Below are positions 27,470 to 36,153 of a stretch of 64,000 nucleotides of DNA, one piece after another. The notes under the pieces are model-generated. The model was not told the DNA's origin. It worked only from the letters and a program-made list of their open reading frames with translations, and did no database searches. This stretch comes from Chthoniobacteraceae bacterium (GTDB lineage Bacteria; Verrucomicrobiota; Verrucomicrobiia; Chthoniobacterales; Chthoniobacteraceae), in NCBI GenBank assembly GCA_028293625.1, contig JAQGOL010000025.1, forward strand, positions 62,001 to 126,000. Reading direction: 5' to 3'. Both the position numbers and the translations under genes were made by a program. Positions within the stretch are counted from its first letter, which is position 1. Each line of letters starts with the position of its first letter.

Positions 27470-30400
27470 ATGTCGGACCATCCCGCTTCCAGCTCGACCC
27501 CGCCCAGTGCCCGGCTCCCTGATCAACAGGGGTTTAATCGCATCATGCACCGGGCGACCATTGCAGTGATTGCCGTGCTGGGATTGCCGGCGATTGGCTT
27601 GCTGATGATGGTCGTTTTTCTTCTGCATTCGGCGGACCGGGTCGAGTACACGGAAAAGGTCATCGCGGAGGTGCATTTGCTTGAAAAGACCGTGCTCGAC
27701 ATGGAAACCGGTTTGCGCGGATTTGAGCTGACCGGCGATGCACGATTTCTGGAGCCGCTCGCCGCCGGAGAGAAGGGTCTCAATGAACGGCTCAACTCCC
27801 TTTCTTCCCTCGTCGAGGAAAGTTCCACCCAAACCGTTGCGGCCCAAAGACTCCGCCTTGAGATTTTAAGGTGGGAATATTTTAGCCAGGAAGCGCTTGC
27901 CCTGCAGCATGTCCGGGGAGAAACCGCCCGCGACATTAATTTTGAACTTCGCGGGAAGCGGATCATGGATTCGTTCCGCGACGGCGCTGAACGGATGATC
28001 GAGACGGAGACGCAGTTGCTTGGCCGGCAAACGCTTTTCCTGCACCGGGCGCGCATGGCGCTTTTCATCGCGATGGCGCTCTTTGTGGTTCCCGGCATCC
28101 CCCTGGCGCTCAAGTGGCTGCGGCGATTGCTCCGGCGTGCAAGCGACACCTATCGCGCCAGTCTCGTCGCGGCGGAAATTCGCGCCAATGAGCTCCATGT
28201 CGCCCTGCGTTCGATCGGCGACGCGGTGGTGACGACAAATGCGACGGGCGAAGTGATTTTCCTCAACCCGGTCGCCGAGCGGCTAATGGGCTGGCCAAAC
28301 AAAGAGGCGTATGGCAGGCCCTTGGTGGAAGTTTTTAAGATTTTTAATGAATACACCGGCGCGCCTTCGGAAAACCCGGTTGTCCGCGTTTTGCGTGAAA
28401 GAATTGTCGTGGGGCTTGCCAACCATACTGTGCTCCGTTCGCGCAACGGGCAGGAAACGCCTATTGAAGACAGCGCGGCGCCAATCATTGATGACGCCGG
28501 GGAAATGCATGGCGTCATCCTTGTGTTTCACGACGTCGCCAAGAAACGCCAGGTTGAACGCCAGCTGGCCGACGCGGAATGGCGTTCCCGTGTTGCCCTT
28601 GAAATCGGCGACGCCTGCGCATGGGTCTGGGAGATTGAACAGGACTTGGTGACCGGCGATGCGATGCTCTCAAAACTCTTCGGAGTGCCGCTTGAGAAAT
28701 GTCTCGCGGGCGAAAAAATCGCCGTGTTCTTCCACTCAATCCATGAGGGGGACCGAGCCCGGGCCATGGCGGCCATTCAGGAGTCGATTTCCAGCCGCCA
28801 GATGTATGAGGCCGATTACCGGGTCCGTGGCGAGGACGGCATTGTGCGGTGGATCCATGCGCGAGGCCGGATGGAGCTTAATGAAGCGGGAAAACCGGGA
28901 CGCGTGATCAGTTTTCTCACCGACATCACCACCGCCCGCCAAACCGAGCAGACATTAAAAGAAAGCGAGCAGCTCTTCCGTTTTCTCAACGAATTCGGCG
29001 AATGCACGCGCAAGCTTTCCGATCCACGGGAGATCCTGACCACGGCGGCACGCCTGCTTGGCGAACATCTGAGGGTCTCGCGGTGCGCTTACGCCCATGT
29101 TGAGACAGACACCGAACATTTCACCATTCGGGGTGATTACACCAATGGCTGCGCCAGCACGGTTGGCGATTATCGTCTCTCCCTTTTTGGCTCGCGCGCG
29201 GTCGCGGAAATGCGCGGAGGGCGCACGCTGGTCATTCGCGACGTCGACCTGGAATTGACGGCCGACTCCGGCGCGGAAATGTTCAACGCCATCGCAGTCA
29301 AAGCCATCGTCTGTTGTCCGCTCATCAAAGAAGGCGCTCTGCGGGCGATGATGGCGGTCCATCAAATCACGCCGCGCGATTGGACTCCGTATGAGATCAC
29401 GCTCGTTGAAGAAGTCGTTGAGCGCTGCTGGGCCACGATTGAACGGGCACGGGCCGAAGCTGAGATTCGCGAACAAGCGCGGCTTTCCGCTTTGCGGGCC
29501 GATATCGCGGCGCACCTCGCATTTGGCGATAAGATAGAGCGGATTTTACAAAGCTGCTGCCAGCGGCTGGTGGACCGTCTTGACGCCGCCATCGCGCGTG
29601 TTTGGACGCTTAATCCAAGAGAAGCGGTGCTGGAGTTGCGTGCGAGCGCCGGCGTGTTGGCTCACCTTGACGGCCCTCATTCGCGCATCCCGGTCGGCCA
29701 GGCCGTAGCCGGCCGCATCGCTCAGAGCCAGCAGCCTTACACGACCGATGACGTGTCGCTCAATTCCAATTTTAAAGATCCCGAATGGTTGAAGAGCGAG
29801 GGCATCAAAGCTTTTGCCGGGTATCCGCTGATCGTTGAGGGGCGCCTTATTGGTGTATTTGCGATCTTTTCCCGCCAGACGCTCTCCGATGCGGTGCTCG
29901 CGGATCTGACCGCCATTGCCGACGGAATCTCCCAATGCATCGAGCGCAAGCGCGCGGAGAGCGCCTTGCATGCGAGCGAAAATCTTAAGAGCGCAATCCT
30001 TGATACCTCGCTCGACGGATTCGTGCTCATGGACCACGAGGGAATCATCGTCGATTGGAACCCGGCGGCGGAACGCATTTTTAGAATCGCGCGGCCGGCG
30101 GCGGTCGGCCAATCGCTTGGCGACACCATTGTGCCTGTCGCCATGCGCGAACGGCATCGGAGCGGACTCCAACGTTATATTGCCACCCGCGAGGCACGCA
30201 TTCTGGGCCGCCGTTACGAGATGCCTGCGTTGCGTGCCGATGGCGAAGAATTCTCCTGTGAGATTTCGATCACCCACATTCCGGGCACTGAACCGCCGCT
30301 CTTTGCGGGCTACCTGCGCGATATTTCGGAACGCAAACAGGCTGAAGCGGAACTGCACGCCGCCACCGAGCGGGCCGAGGCTGGAGCGCTCGCGGTGGCC

Positions 30401-31942
30401 GAGTCGGCCGAACGTTTCCGATTGCTGGCAGAAGTGGTTTCCCTCCAGGTCTGGACGGCGCGCCTTGATGGAGAACTCGATTTCGCCAATCAGGAGTGCG
30501 TCCAGTATTTTGGCGCCGATTCCGAAGAGGATCTCCTTGGAAATAAATGGGCCGCATATATTCACCATGCCGATCTCCCGGAAGCGCTCTCCCTGTGGCA
30601 GAGTGCGCTTGGCAGCGGCCAACGTTACGAGGTTGAGTTCCGGCTCAGGGGCGCCGATGGGACATTCCGCTGGTTTTTGGTGCGGGCGGCGGCGATGCGC
30701 GACGAGGAATCCCGCATTGCCAAATGGTTTGGCACAAACACGGATATTCACGCGTTGAAAATGGCGCAGGACGATGCCGAACGCGCCAGCCGCGCCAAAG
30801 ACGCGTTTCTTGCCGCGCTCTCCCACGAACTACGCACCCCGCTCACTCCGGTCCTCATGACGGCGGCGTCGCTTCGGGAAGATGAACGGCTCCCGGCTGA
30901 TACCCGCGAACAACTCCGCATGATGGAGCGAAATATCGCGTTGGAAGCGCGGCTTATTGACGATCTGCTTGATCTGACTCGCATCGCACGCGGCAAACTT
31001 TATCTGCGCCCCCAGTCCTGCGACGCGCATTCACTCATTGGATTTGCCGTCGAAATTGTCCGCGATGACGTCCTTGCCAAGCACATCTCGTTTCAGCGCG
31101 AGTTTGGCGCCGTGCGCAGCGGCATCTCCACCGATCCTGCGCGCTTCCAGCAAGTCATCTGGAACCTGCTGCGAAACGCCGTGAAATTTACTCCGCGCGG
31201 CGGCCAGATTTCGATTCACACGCGCGACAAGGTCAGTGAGGAAGGCGATCACTGGCTCTGCATTGAAGTGACTGATTCAGGCATTGGCATCGAACCCGCC
31301 CTGCTCAACGAGATCTTTCTTCCTTTTGAGCAAGGAGGCCTCACCGGGGATCATCGTTTTGGCGGAATGGGGCTGGGCCTCTCCATTGCCCGGGCAATTA
31401 TTGATCTCCACGGGGGCGCCATCACCGCTTACAGCGACGGGCTCAACTGTGGCGCGACGTTTCGTGTGGAGTTGCCCGGAGCGGGCGAACCGCCTCATGG
31501 AGTGGCCGAAACCGCGTTCCCCGATTTTGGAATGCCACCCTCGCTTCCAGCCGCTCCGCATGACCACCAGGAGCGGCGCTCACTCCGGTTGCTTCTGGTG
31601 GAAGATCACGAGCCGACTCTGCAAGTGCTTTCCCGGCTCCTGCTCCGCGCGGGCCATCACGTGGTGACGGCCAGTAGCGTGAAAGATGGACTCCACGCCG
31701 CTTCCGGGCACACTTTTGATCTCGTGATCTCCGACCTCGGTTTACCCGATGGCAGCGGCACCGAACTCATGGAGCAGCTGCGCGACACCCATCGCCTGCG
31801 CGGCATCGCTCTGAGCGGTTATGGAATGGAAGAGGATATTGCCCGCTCGCGCGAAGCCGGTTTTGAACTTCACCTGATCAAGCCCGTCGATTTCAAGCAG
31901 CTCCAAAGCGCCATCTTCGACATGTTCGCCGTCAAACCGTAG
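27470..31942 (+). CDS. Hybrid sensor histidine kinase (CHASE3-PAS-GAF-HK-REC)
   Basis: About 1490 aa. Order: TM1 (TIAVIAVLGLPAIGLLMMVVFLL), periplasmic CHASE3-like helices (LLEKTVLDMETGLRGFELTGDARFLEP), TM2, two PAS domains (GDAVVTTNATGEVIFLNPVAERLMGW first), two GAF domains, two more PAS domains (LDGFVLMDHEGIIVDWNPAAERIF), HisKA with phospho-acceptor His in LSHELRTPLTP, HATPase_c (NLLRNAVKF, DSGIGIEP, GGMGLGLSIARAI) and a C-terminal receiver with Asp in LVISDLGLPDGSG. There is no output domain or adjacent regulator, so the phosphorelay partner is elsewhere. Starts at 27440 or 27545 are also possible; none has a convincing ribosome-binding site. Confidence 0.92.
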   Translation: MSDHPASSSTPPSARLPDQQGFNRIMHRATIAVIAVLGLPAIGLLMMVVFLLHSADRVEYTEKVIAEVHLLEKTVLDMETGLRGFELTGDARFLEPLAAGEKGLNERLNSLSSLVEESSTQTVAAQRLRLEILRWEYFSQEALALQHVRGETARDINFELRGKRIMDSFRDGAERMIETETQLLGRQTLFLHRARMALFIAMALFVVPGIPLALKWLRRLLRRASDTYRASLVAAEIRANELHVALRSIGDAVVTTNATGEVIFLNPVAERLMGWPNKEAYGRPLVEVFKIFNEYTGAPSENPVVRVLRERIVVGLANHTVLRSRNGQETPIEDSAAPIIDDAGEMHGVILVFHDVAKKRQVERQLADAEWRSRVALEIGDACAWVWEIEQDLVTGDAMLSKLFGVPLEKCLAGEKIAVFFHSIHEGDRARAMAAIQESISSRQMYEADYRVRGEDGIVRWIHARGRMELNEAGKPGRVISFLTDITTARQTEQTLKESEQLFRFLNEFGECTRKLSDPREILTTAARLLGEHLRVSRCAYAHVETDTEHFTIRGDYTNGCASTVGDYRLSLFGSRAVAEMRGGRTLVIRDVDLELTADSGAEMFNAIAVKAIVCCPLIKEGALRAMMAVHQITPRDWTPYEITLVEEVVERCWATIERARAEAEIREQARLSALRADIAAHLAFGDKIERILQSCCQRLVDRLDAAIARVWTLNPREAVLELRASAGVLAHLDGPHSRIPVGQAVAGRIAQSQQPYTTDDVSLNSNFKDPEWLKSEGIKAFAGYPLIVEGRLIGVFAIFSRQTLSDAVLADLTAIADGISQCIERKRAESALHASENLKSAILDTSLDGFVLMDHEGIIVDWNPAAERIFRIARPAAVGQSLGDTIVPVAMRERHRSGLQRYIATREARILGRRYEMPALRADGEEFSCEISITHIPGTEPPLFAGYLRDISERKQAEAELHAATERAEAGALAVAESAERFRLLAEVVSLQVWTARLDGELDFANQECVQYFGADSEEDLLGNKWAAYIHHADLPEALSLWQSALGSGQRYEVEFRLRGADGTFRWFLVRAAAMRDEESRIAKWFGTNTDIHALKMAQDDAERASRAKDAFLAALSHELRTPLTPVLMTAASLREDERLPADTREQLRMMERNIALEARLIDDLLDLTRIARGKLYLRPQSCDAHSLIGFAVEIVRDDVLAKHISFQREFGAVRSGISTDPARFQQVIWNLLRNAVKFTPRGGQISIHTRDKVSEEGDHWLCIEVTDSGIGIEPALLNEIFLPFEQGGLTGDHRFGGMGLGLSIARAIIDLHGGAITAYSDGLNCGATFRVELPGAGEPPHGVAETAFPDFGMPPSLPAAPHDHQERRSLRLLLVEDHEPTLQVLSRLLLRAGHHVVTASSVKDGLHAASGHTFDLVISDLGLPDGSGTELMEQLRDTHRLRGIALSGYGMEEDIARSREAGFELHLIKPVDFKQLQSAIFDMFAVKP

Positions 31943-31951
31943 AGCCGGCCG

Positions 31952-32536
31952 CTATTTCAAGGCGAGCAACCGCATCCATTCGCGTCCCTCGCGGCCAGGA
32001 TAAGCGCGCTCGGGCAACCATTCATCGACCAATTTAAAACGGGGCGAAAACAGGGCATTCAGCTCGGCTATTGAAACCTCAAAGGGCGGGCCGTCATCGG
32101 GATGATTCCCGCCCGGATCGAGGTAAAAAATGGCGATCAGATGCCCGCCTGGATGAAGCGCGTCAGCAACCGCGTCGACATAAGCGGTTCTTTTTGAAGG
32201 ATCGATGGCGCAAAAACAGGTATGCTCCCAGACCCAGTCAAACCGGCCGCGCAACTCCGCCGGCAAAGCAAATAAGTCGGCAAGCTCGTAGCGTTCGTTA
32301 CCTGTCGCGGCAAACTGGCGCGCCGCGTGGATCGCGGAGGGAGCAATGTCGATTCCCACCACTTCCCGCGCGGCTGAAGCAATGACGCGGACGTCATGCC
32401 CCAAACCGCATCCGGGCACCAGGACATTGCCGTGGAGCGGGTTGAGGGCAAGATAATCGAGCAGGCCGGGGCTTGGGGCCCCTTTGTCCCAAGGCATCTC
32501 ACCCTGCTGATAATGGGCTTCCCAGTCCGTCGGCAT
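31952..32536 (-). CDS. Thiopurine/thiol S-methyltransferase-like protein
   Basis: A 194-aa class I SAM methyltransferase. The start MPTDWEAHYQQGEMPWDKGAPSPGL and motif I NVLVPGCGLGHDVRVIASAAREVVGIDIAPSAI are characteristic of the TPMT family, which methylates thiols and sometimes metalloids. FDWVWEHTCFCAIDPSKRTAYV is the conserved core block. Its ATG at 32536 overlaps the stop of the upstream mercaptohistidine methyltransferase gene (TGATG), a sign of translational coupling. The ORF-track start lies 13 codons earlier inside that gene. The substrate is unknown; a thiol made in the same pathway is a reasonable guess. Confidence 0.85.
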   Translation of the reverse strand: MPTDWEAHYQQGEMPWDKGAPSPGLLDYLALNPLHGNVLVPGCGLGHDVRVIASAAREVVGIDIAPSAIHAARQFAATGNERYELADLFALPAELRGRFDWVWEHTCFCAIDPSKRTAYVDAVADALHPGGHLIAIFYLDPGGNHPDDGPPFEVSIAELNALFSPRFKLVDEWLPERAYPGREGREWMRLLALK

Positions 32537-33291
32537 CAGCGTCGGCTCCAAAAAGTGGCTTGCGCGACGCTCCATTGGAATTTGCGCGAATGCTCCCGAA
32601 TCAGGAATGGCAGATCGGTGGCGCCTTCAAAAATGAAGTTGGGCTCCAGCGAGCGCGTGAGTCCCTGCAAAGTGGTGATCGCGCCCCCTTCAGACTCCTG
32701 GCCGCCAAGCCAGTTTTCCCGCGGAGTGAATTCTTCAAGCCAGGTGTAAGGCGAGGTGATTACCAAGCGGCCGCCCGGTTTGACCAGGGAAGCCAATCTT
32801 TCCAGGCAACGCGACGGCTCACTCAGCCGGTCAATCAGGTTGGCCATGAGCACCACATCAAACTCGCCCAGATCCGGCCGCAGATTCATTGCATCCCCGG
32901 GCTCGAAAGTCACGCGGCTACGGTCAATCTCCGCCGGCACATGGGCAATGAGCTCGGTGCAAAGCGCCCCTTCATCGAGCCGCGAATAACTAAGCTGCCC
33001 GTGATCGCGCAGCCGCTGGGCCGCTTCAATAAAACGGTGTGAAAAATCAATTCCCACAACGGAGCTGCAACGGCGGGCCAGCTCAAAACTCGAGCGGCCC
33101 ACGGCACAGCCAAGATCGAGAGCGCGCGCCCCCGCGGGCAACTTGAATGTCTCCAGGCCCGCGCTCACGCAGCGCACCGCAAAATCGAGCGCCCCGCCGG
33201 GCCCGAATTCATACGGCAGAATTTCATCGGCGCTGCCGTAGTGAAAGAGCAGGTATTCGGCGAGCAGCTTGTCCGTCTCGTAAATGTTCAC
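32536..33291 (-). CDS. Stand-alone 4-mercaptohistidine N1-methyltransferase (OvoA C-terminal type)
   Basis: A 251-aa class I methyltransferase starting at GTG 33291 (NIYETDKLLAEYLLFHYG). The sequence RALDLGCAVGRSSFELARRC, LVITSPYTWLEEFTPRENWLGG and FLIREHSRKFQWSVAQATFW match the C-terminal methyltransferase domain of OvoA (TIGR04345 type), which N-methylates 5-thiohistidine to ovothiol. In classical OvoA this domain is fused to a DinB/sulfoxide synthase; here it is separate and no synthase is in the window. An ATG at 33360 would give an N-terminal extension overlapping the preceding gene by 50 bp. Confidence 0.85.
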   Translation of the reverse strand: MNIYETDKLLAEYLLFHYGSADEILPYEFGPGGALDFAVRCVSAGLETFKLPAGARALDLGCAVGRSSFELARRCSSVVGIDFSHRFIEAAQRLRDHGQLSYSRLDEGALCTELIAHVPAEIDRSRVTFEPGDAMNLRPDLGEFDVVLMANLIDRLSEPSRCLERLASLVKPGGRLVITSPYTWLEEFTPRENWLGGQESEGGAITTLQGLTRSLEPNFIFEGATDLPFLIREHSRKFQWSVAQATFWSRR

Positions 33292-33310
33292 AGGCAAATC
33301 CCGCGCTTCC

Positions 33311-34480
33311 TTATGCTTCAAGCAAACGGAGGAAGTAGGCGGATGGTTCAAAGTTTTCAATCAGGATTTCAATTTGCCCTCCACGGAACATCCGAACCTG
33401 GGGCACGTTGATTTCAGGCGTTTTACTGGGTGAAAAAAGGATGTCGTCGTGGGTCGCGTTCTTCTTGCTCGCGAACCGGTCCGGCGTAAGCCCGCCTCCC
33501 AGATGATCGCTGCGGCCGGTCGCCACGTGGAGTGTCCCGAGGATTTTCTCGTCCTGGATGTCGCGGCCCGAGACCGGCAACCGCTGCGTGCCAAAGCCGA
33601 GTTCTCCAAGTTCCCCAGTCACAGGATCGCTGGTGAGCTTGTCGTTGTGCTCGGCGACGGTCTGCGCGCGTCCGCTGATCAGCGTAGCCTGGCCAATGCG
33701 GCCGCCGGTCACATGCATGAGGCCGATCGTGCCATCCTCATATTTGAGCGGGAACCGCCCCTCGGCGCCGGTTGGCACAAAATAAACTTCGCCGGCGGGC
33801 AGGTTAGCCACATCGGGGCCACCACGGCAAAGGCCATGGCTTTTCTGGGCATCCTGTCCGGAGAGCTCAAGGCGCAGGGTGCAACGCAGATTTTCCACCA
33901 CGTAATCGATTTCAACCGCATCGGCATTGGTAACGCCGAGCCGAAGCTTTTCAGCCTGCACGCTCACCTCATTGTAATCAACCGAGAGGCCCGAACTCAG
34001 GATCACATCATTCACCCCGTGCAGCGTCGCGCCGCGGAATCCGATCTGTTTGGCATACGCAGTCAAAGGCGCGGTGGCCGAAAAGGTGGAAATGCAGAGA
34101 ACGATATCGTAATTGCGGAGCACATCGTCGACCAGGGAGAGCTCGCGGCCATCGGTCGAATACGCTTTTTCGGGAAGATCGAGATTACTGCCGCCGGTGA
34201 TCTCGTAAGCGAACATCTCGCCGCCTTTGAGATGAAGTTCAAAGAGTCCCTCATTGCGGAGCCCCTGGTAAAAAACATCATGCGCCTTGCGCTGGATGGT
34301 CAGTTCCGGCTGCTCAAGAAACTTAAATCCCTGAATTTCGCGCGGGTCTTTAAGATCAATCAGAATGCAAACGCGTTCGCCGCCCTTCGGTTCAAACACC
34401 GTGCGCAACAGCCTGGTCAGGCTGAATGGCGGAAACTGTAGGGGTGCGGCTTGAGGCGATGAAATCATGTTGGTTGGCAT
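33311..34480 (-). CDS. M29 aminopeptidase-like metalloprotein
   Basis: The protein has 389 aa. The central part (NLPAGEVYFVPTGAEGRFPLKYEDGTIGLMHVTGGRI) and the later GELGELGFGTQ and LGTLHVATGRSDHLGG blocks resemble M29 metallopeptidases and the related NicX dioxygenase fold. In these families Glu and His residues in such motifs bind metal. The similarity is partial and the peptidase role is not proven. It is the first gene of the group that continues into the OvoA-type and TPMT-like methyltransferases, so it may process a thiohistidine-related substrate. The start is uncertain: 34546, 34480 and 34468 are all in frame. Confidence 0.65.
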   Translation of the reverse strand: MPTNMISSPQAAPLQFPPFSLTRLLRTVFEPKGGERVCILIDLKDPREIQGFKFLEQPELTIQRKAHDVFYQGLRNEGLFELHLKGGEMFAYEITGGSNLDLPEKAYSTDGRELSLVDDVLRNYDIVLCISTFSATAPLTAYAKQIGFRGATLHGVNDVILSSGLSVDYNEVSVQAEKLRLGVTNADAVEIDYVVENLRCTLRLELSGQDAQKSHGLCRGGPDVANLPAGEVYFVPTGAEGRFPLKYEDGTIGLMHVTGGRIGQATLISGRAQTVAEHNDKLTSDPVTGELGELGFGTQRLPVSGRDIQDEKILGTLHVATGRSDHLGGGLTPDRFASKKNATHDDILFSPSKTPEINVPQVRMFRGGQIEILIENFEPSAYFLRLLEA

Positions 34481-34902
34481 ACGCGGAAGTGATGGGATGG
34501 ACGCCCTTTTGTGAGAGAAAGTGATTGTCCACTCACCGATGAACACTGCTTTGACTCGATGATCAAGGGCAACTCGATTTCGCCTGGCAGGCCGCCAATC
34601 GAAAAACGGGTTTCTGTATTATGAGGAAATTAGGCGGAACGAACCGTGTGCGACACCCCGCGGCCAGCATATTTCCAAAGACGGCACTCACGGCGCGGCA
34701 ATCCATATTGAAAATATTCCACGCCCATAAATAGGGTTCGGGAGAGCTCGACGAACGTTTTAAAAAGCGAGCCGGAAATCAACGAGCGCCCTCCCAGTGC
34801 ATCACTAACTTGTTTTCCCGGCCGATTACCGCACCTTGGGTTTGGCCGGTGCCAAAACCGCCTCCTTTCCGCCATGAATACAAACCAGCCAGTTATGATC
34901 GA
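34481..34902. other. Unassigned intergenic stretch upstream of the M29-like gene
   Basis: About 420 bp with no ORF that I can support. The ORF at 34630-34875 (minus) has no recognisable features and reads as a shadow. It should hold the promoter of the minus-strand methyltransferase group. I looked for RNase P, tmRNA, 6S RNA and riboswitch landmarks and saw none. Confidence 0.4.
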
Positions 34903-35214
34903 TTATTGCTCTTCGCGGAGCCGCCGCGACTGGGCGATGAGCAATTTGTGCTCTTCGATGAGCACGCGCCGTTTTATCGCGATCGATTTTTGCTCGTCGC
35001 TGGATGGCCGGGGCTCGCCATTGAATGAATTTTGCGCATCGGCAAGCCGCTCGCGCCAGCGAACCGGGCAACGGCTTGAACCCGCAGCGACTCCCGAGCA
35101 GACATCGCTCTTAAAATCCCTCGGTTGCCGGCTCTTTCTGGCCTTTGTCTGTCTCTGGCGGTTTGTGACACGGTTGCGAGCCCGGTGAGAGAGCAGCAGC
35201 GCCCGGGCTCGCAT
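34903..35214 (-). CDS. Possible small basic protein, unknown
   Basis: A 103-aa frame starting at the ATG at 35214, whose C-terminal half (RERLADAQNSFNGEPRPSSDEQKSIAIKRRVLIEEHKLLIAQSRRLREEQ) looks like a helical, charged protein segment. The N-terminal half is Arg-rich and less convincing. It would diverge from folP. No family is recognised, so it may be only partly real; the longer ORF-track version overlaps folP and is rejected. Confidence 0.3.
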   Translation of the reverse strand: MRARALLLSHRARNRVTNRQRQTKARKSRQPRDFKSDVCSGVAAGSSRCPVRWRERLADAQNSFNGEPRPSSDEQKSIAIKRRVLIEEHKLLIAQSRRLREEQ

Positions 35215-35292
35215 TCGCGACTCTCTTCCACATTCGCTACATTGATTTCGGGCTATGTTGCCAGGAGAACGTGCTCCGCGCTCGCCAGCGGC

Positions 35293-35322
35293 GGAGGTTA
35301 AGCAAAAGATGCTTTTGCAATG
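35293..35322 (+). promoter_or_regulatory. folP ribosome-binding site with an intervening hairpin
   Basis: GGAGG (35293-35297) is 22 nt from the folP ATG, too far for normal initiation. Between them lies a perfect hairpin, GCAAAAG-ATG-CTTTTGC (35302-35318). If it forms, the effective spacing falls to about 5 nt. The loop contains an out-of-frame ATG (35309) that would give a 27-aa peptide overlapping folP. The structure may therefore select the start codon. Confidence 0.45.
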
Positions 35323-36153
35323 TTCTGGCAAACCAACGTCCGCACTTTCGATCTCAGCCGGGAATCCCTCCTCATGGGGGTGCTCAACGTAACAGTGGAC
35401 TCTTTTTCCGATGGGGGCCGCTATATCGACCATGCGCGCGCGGTTGCCCACGCGATTGAGATGGCCGAGGCCGGTGCGCAGATTATTGATGTGGGCGGAG
35501 AATCGACCCGGCCGGGCGCGCAATCAGTTTCCCAGGAAGAAGAAATGAAACGGGTGCTGCCGGTCATCGAGCAACTCGCCGGCGACCCGCGCTTTGCCAT
35601 CTCAATTGATACGATGAAACCGGCAGTTGCGCGCGCCGCGATGGAACGCGGGGCGCAAATCGTCAATGACGTGACCGGATTGCGGCTGCCGGCCATGCGC
35701 GAAGTGGTGAGGGAAACCGGCGCGGCCGCCATCGTTATGCATATGCAAGGGATGCCCCGCGACATGCAACTCGCGCCGCATTATAACGATGTCACCGGCG
35801 AAATTAGGGAATTTTTTCGACAAATTTTGGATGCTTGCATAAGCTGTGGGATTCCTCCCGTGAGCCTTGCTTTCGATCCTGGAATCGGCTTCGGAAAAAC
35901 GCTCACCCACAATCTCGCTTTGCTTCGCCACCTGGAATTCATGCGCATCGATGATCGTCCCCTCGTGCTTGGTGTGTCGCGCAAGTCGTTTCTCGGCAGC
36001 GCGATTGGATCCCGGACGTTTGAGGACCGGGAGTGGCCGACCGTGGCATTGACCTCCTATGGCCGGACCCGTGGCGCCAATGTGCTGCGAGTCCATGAAG
36101 TAACCCCCAACCTTCAAGCGCTCCGGATGACCGAAGCCATCCTGACGCCATGA
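35320..36153 (+). CDS. folP: Dihydropteroate synthase
   Basis: The 277-aa enzyme joins p-aminobenzoate to dihydropterin pyrophosphate in folate synthesis. The family loops are present: MGVLNVTVDSFSDGG (loop 1), IIDVGGESTRPGA (loop 2), ISIDTMKPAVARAAMERGAQIVNDVTG, FDPGIGFGKT and LVLGVSRKSFLG. Loop 1 has Val where the family usually has Pro (NVTPDSF). It heads an operon with cdaA, a mini-ybbR and glmM; the ATGA stop/start overlap with cdaA suggests coupling. Confidence 0.96.
   Translation: MFWQTNVRTFDLSRESLLMGVLNVTVDSFSDGGRYIDHARAVAHAIEMAEAGAQIIDVGGESTRPGAQSVSQEEEMKRVLPVIEQLAGDPRFAISIDTMKPAVARAAMERGAQIVNDVTGLRLPAMREVVRETGAAAIVMHMQGMPRDMQLAPHYNDVTGEIREFFRQILDACISCGIPPVSLAFDPGIGFGKTLTHNLALLRHLEFMRIDDRPLVLGVSRKSFLGSAIGSRTFEDREWPTVALTSYGRTRGANVLRVHEVTPNLQALRMTEAILTP

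Noticed and set aside
26263-27471. 402-aa minus-strand ORF opposite the serine hydrolase
   Set aside because: Antisense shadow; the plus-strand frame has a signal peptide and active-site motifs.
29546-30826. 426-aa minus-strand ORF opposite the hybrid kinase
   Set aside because: Antisense shadow of PAS/GAF coding sequence.
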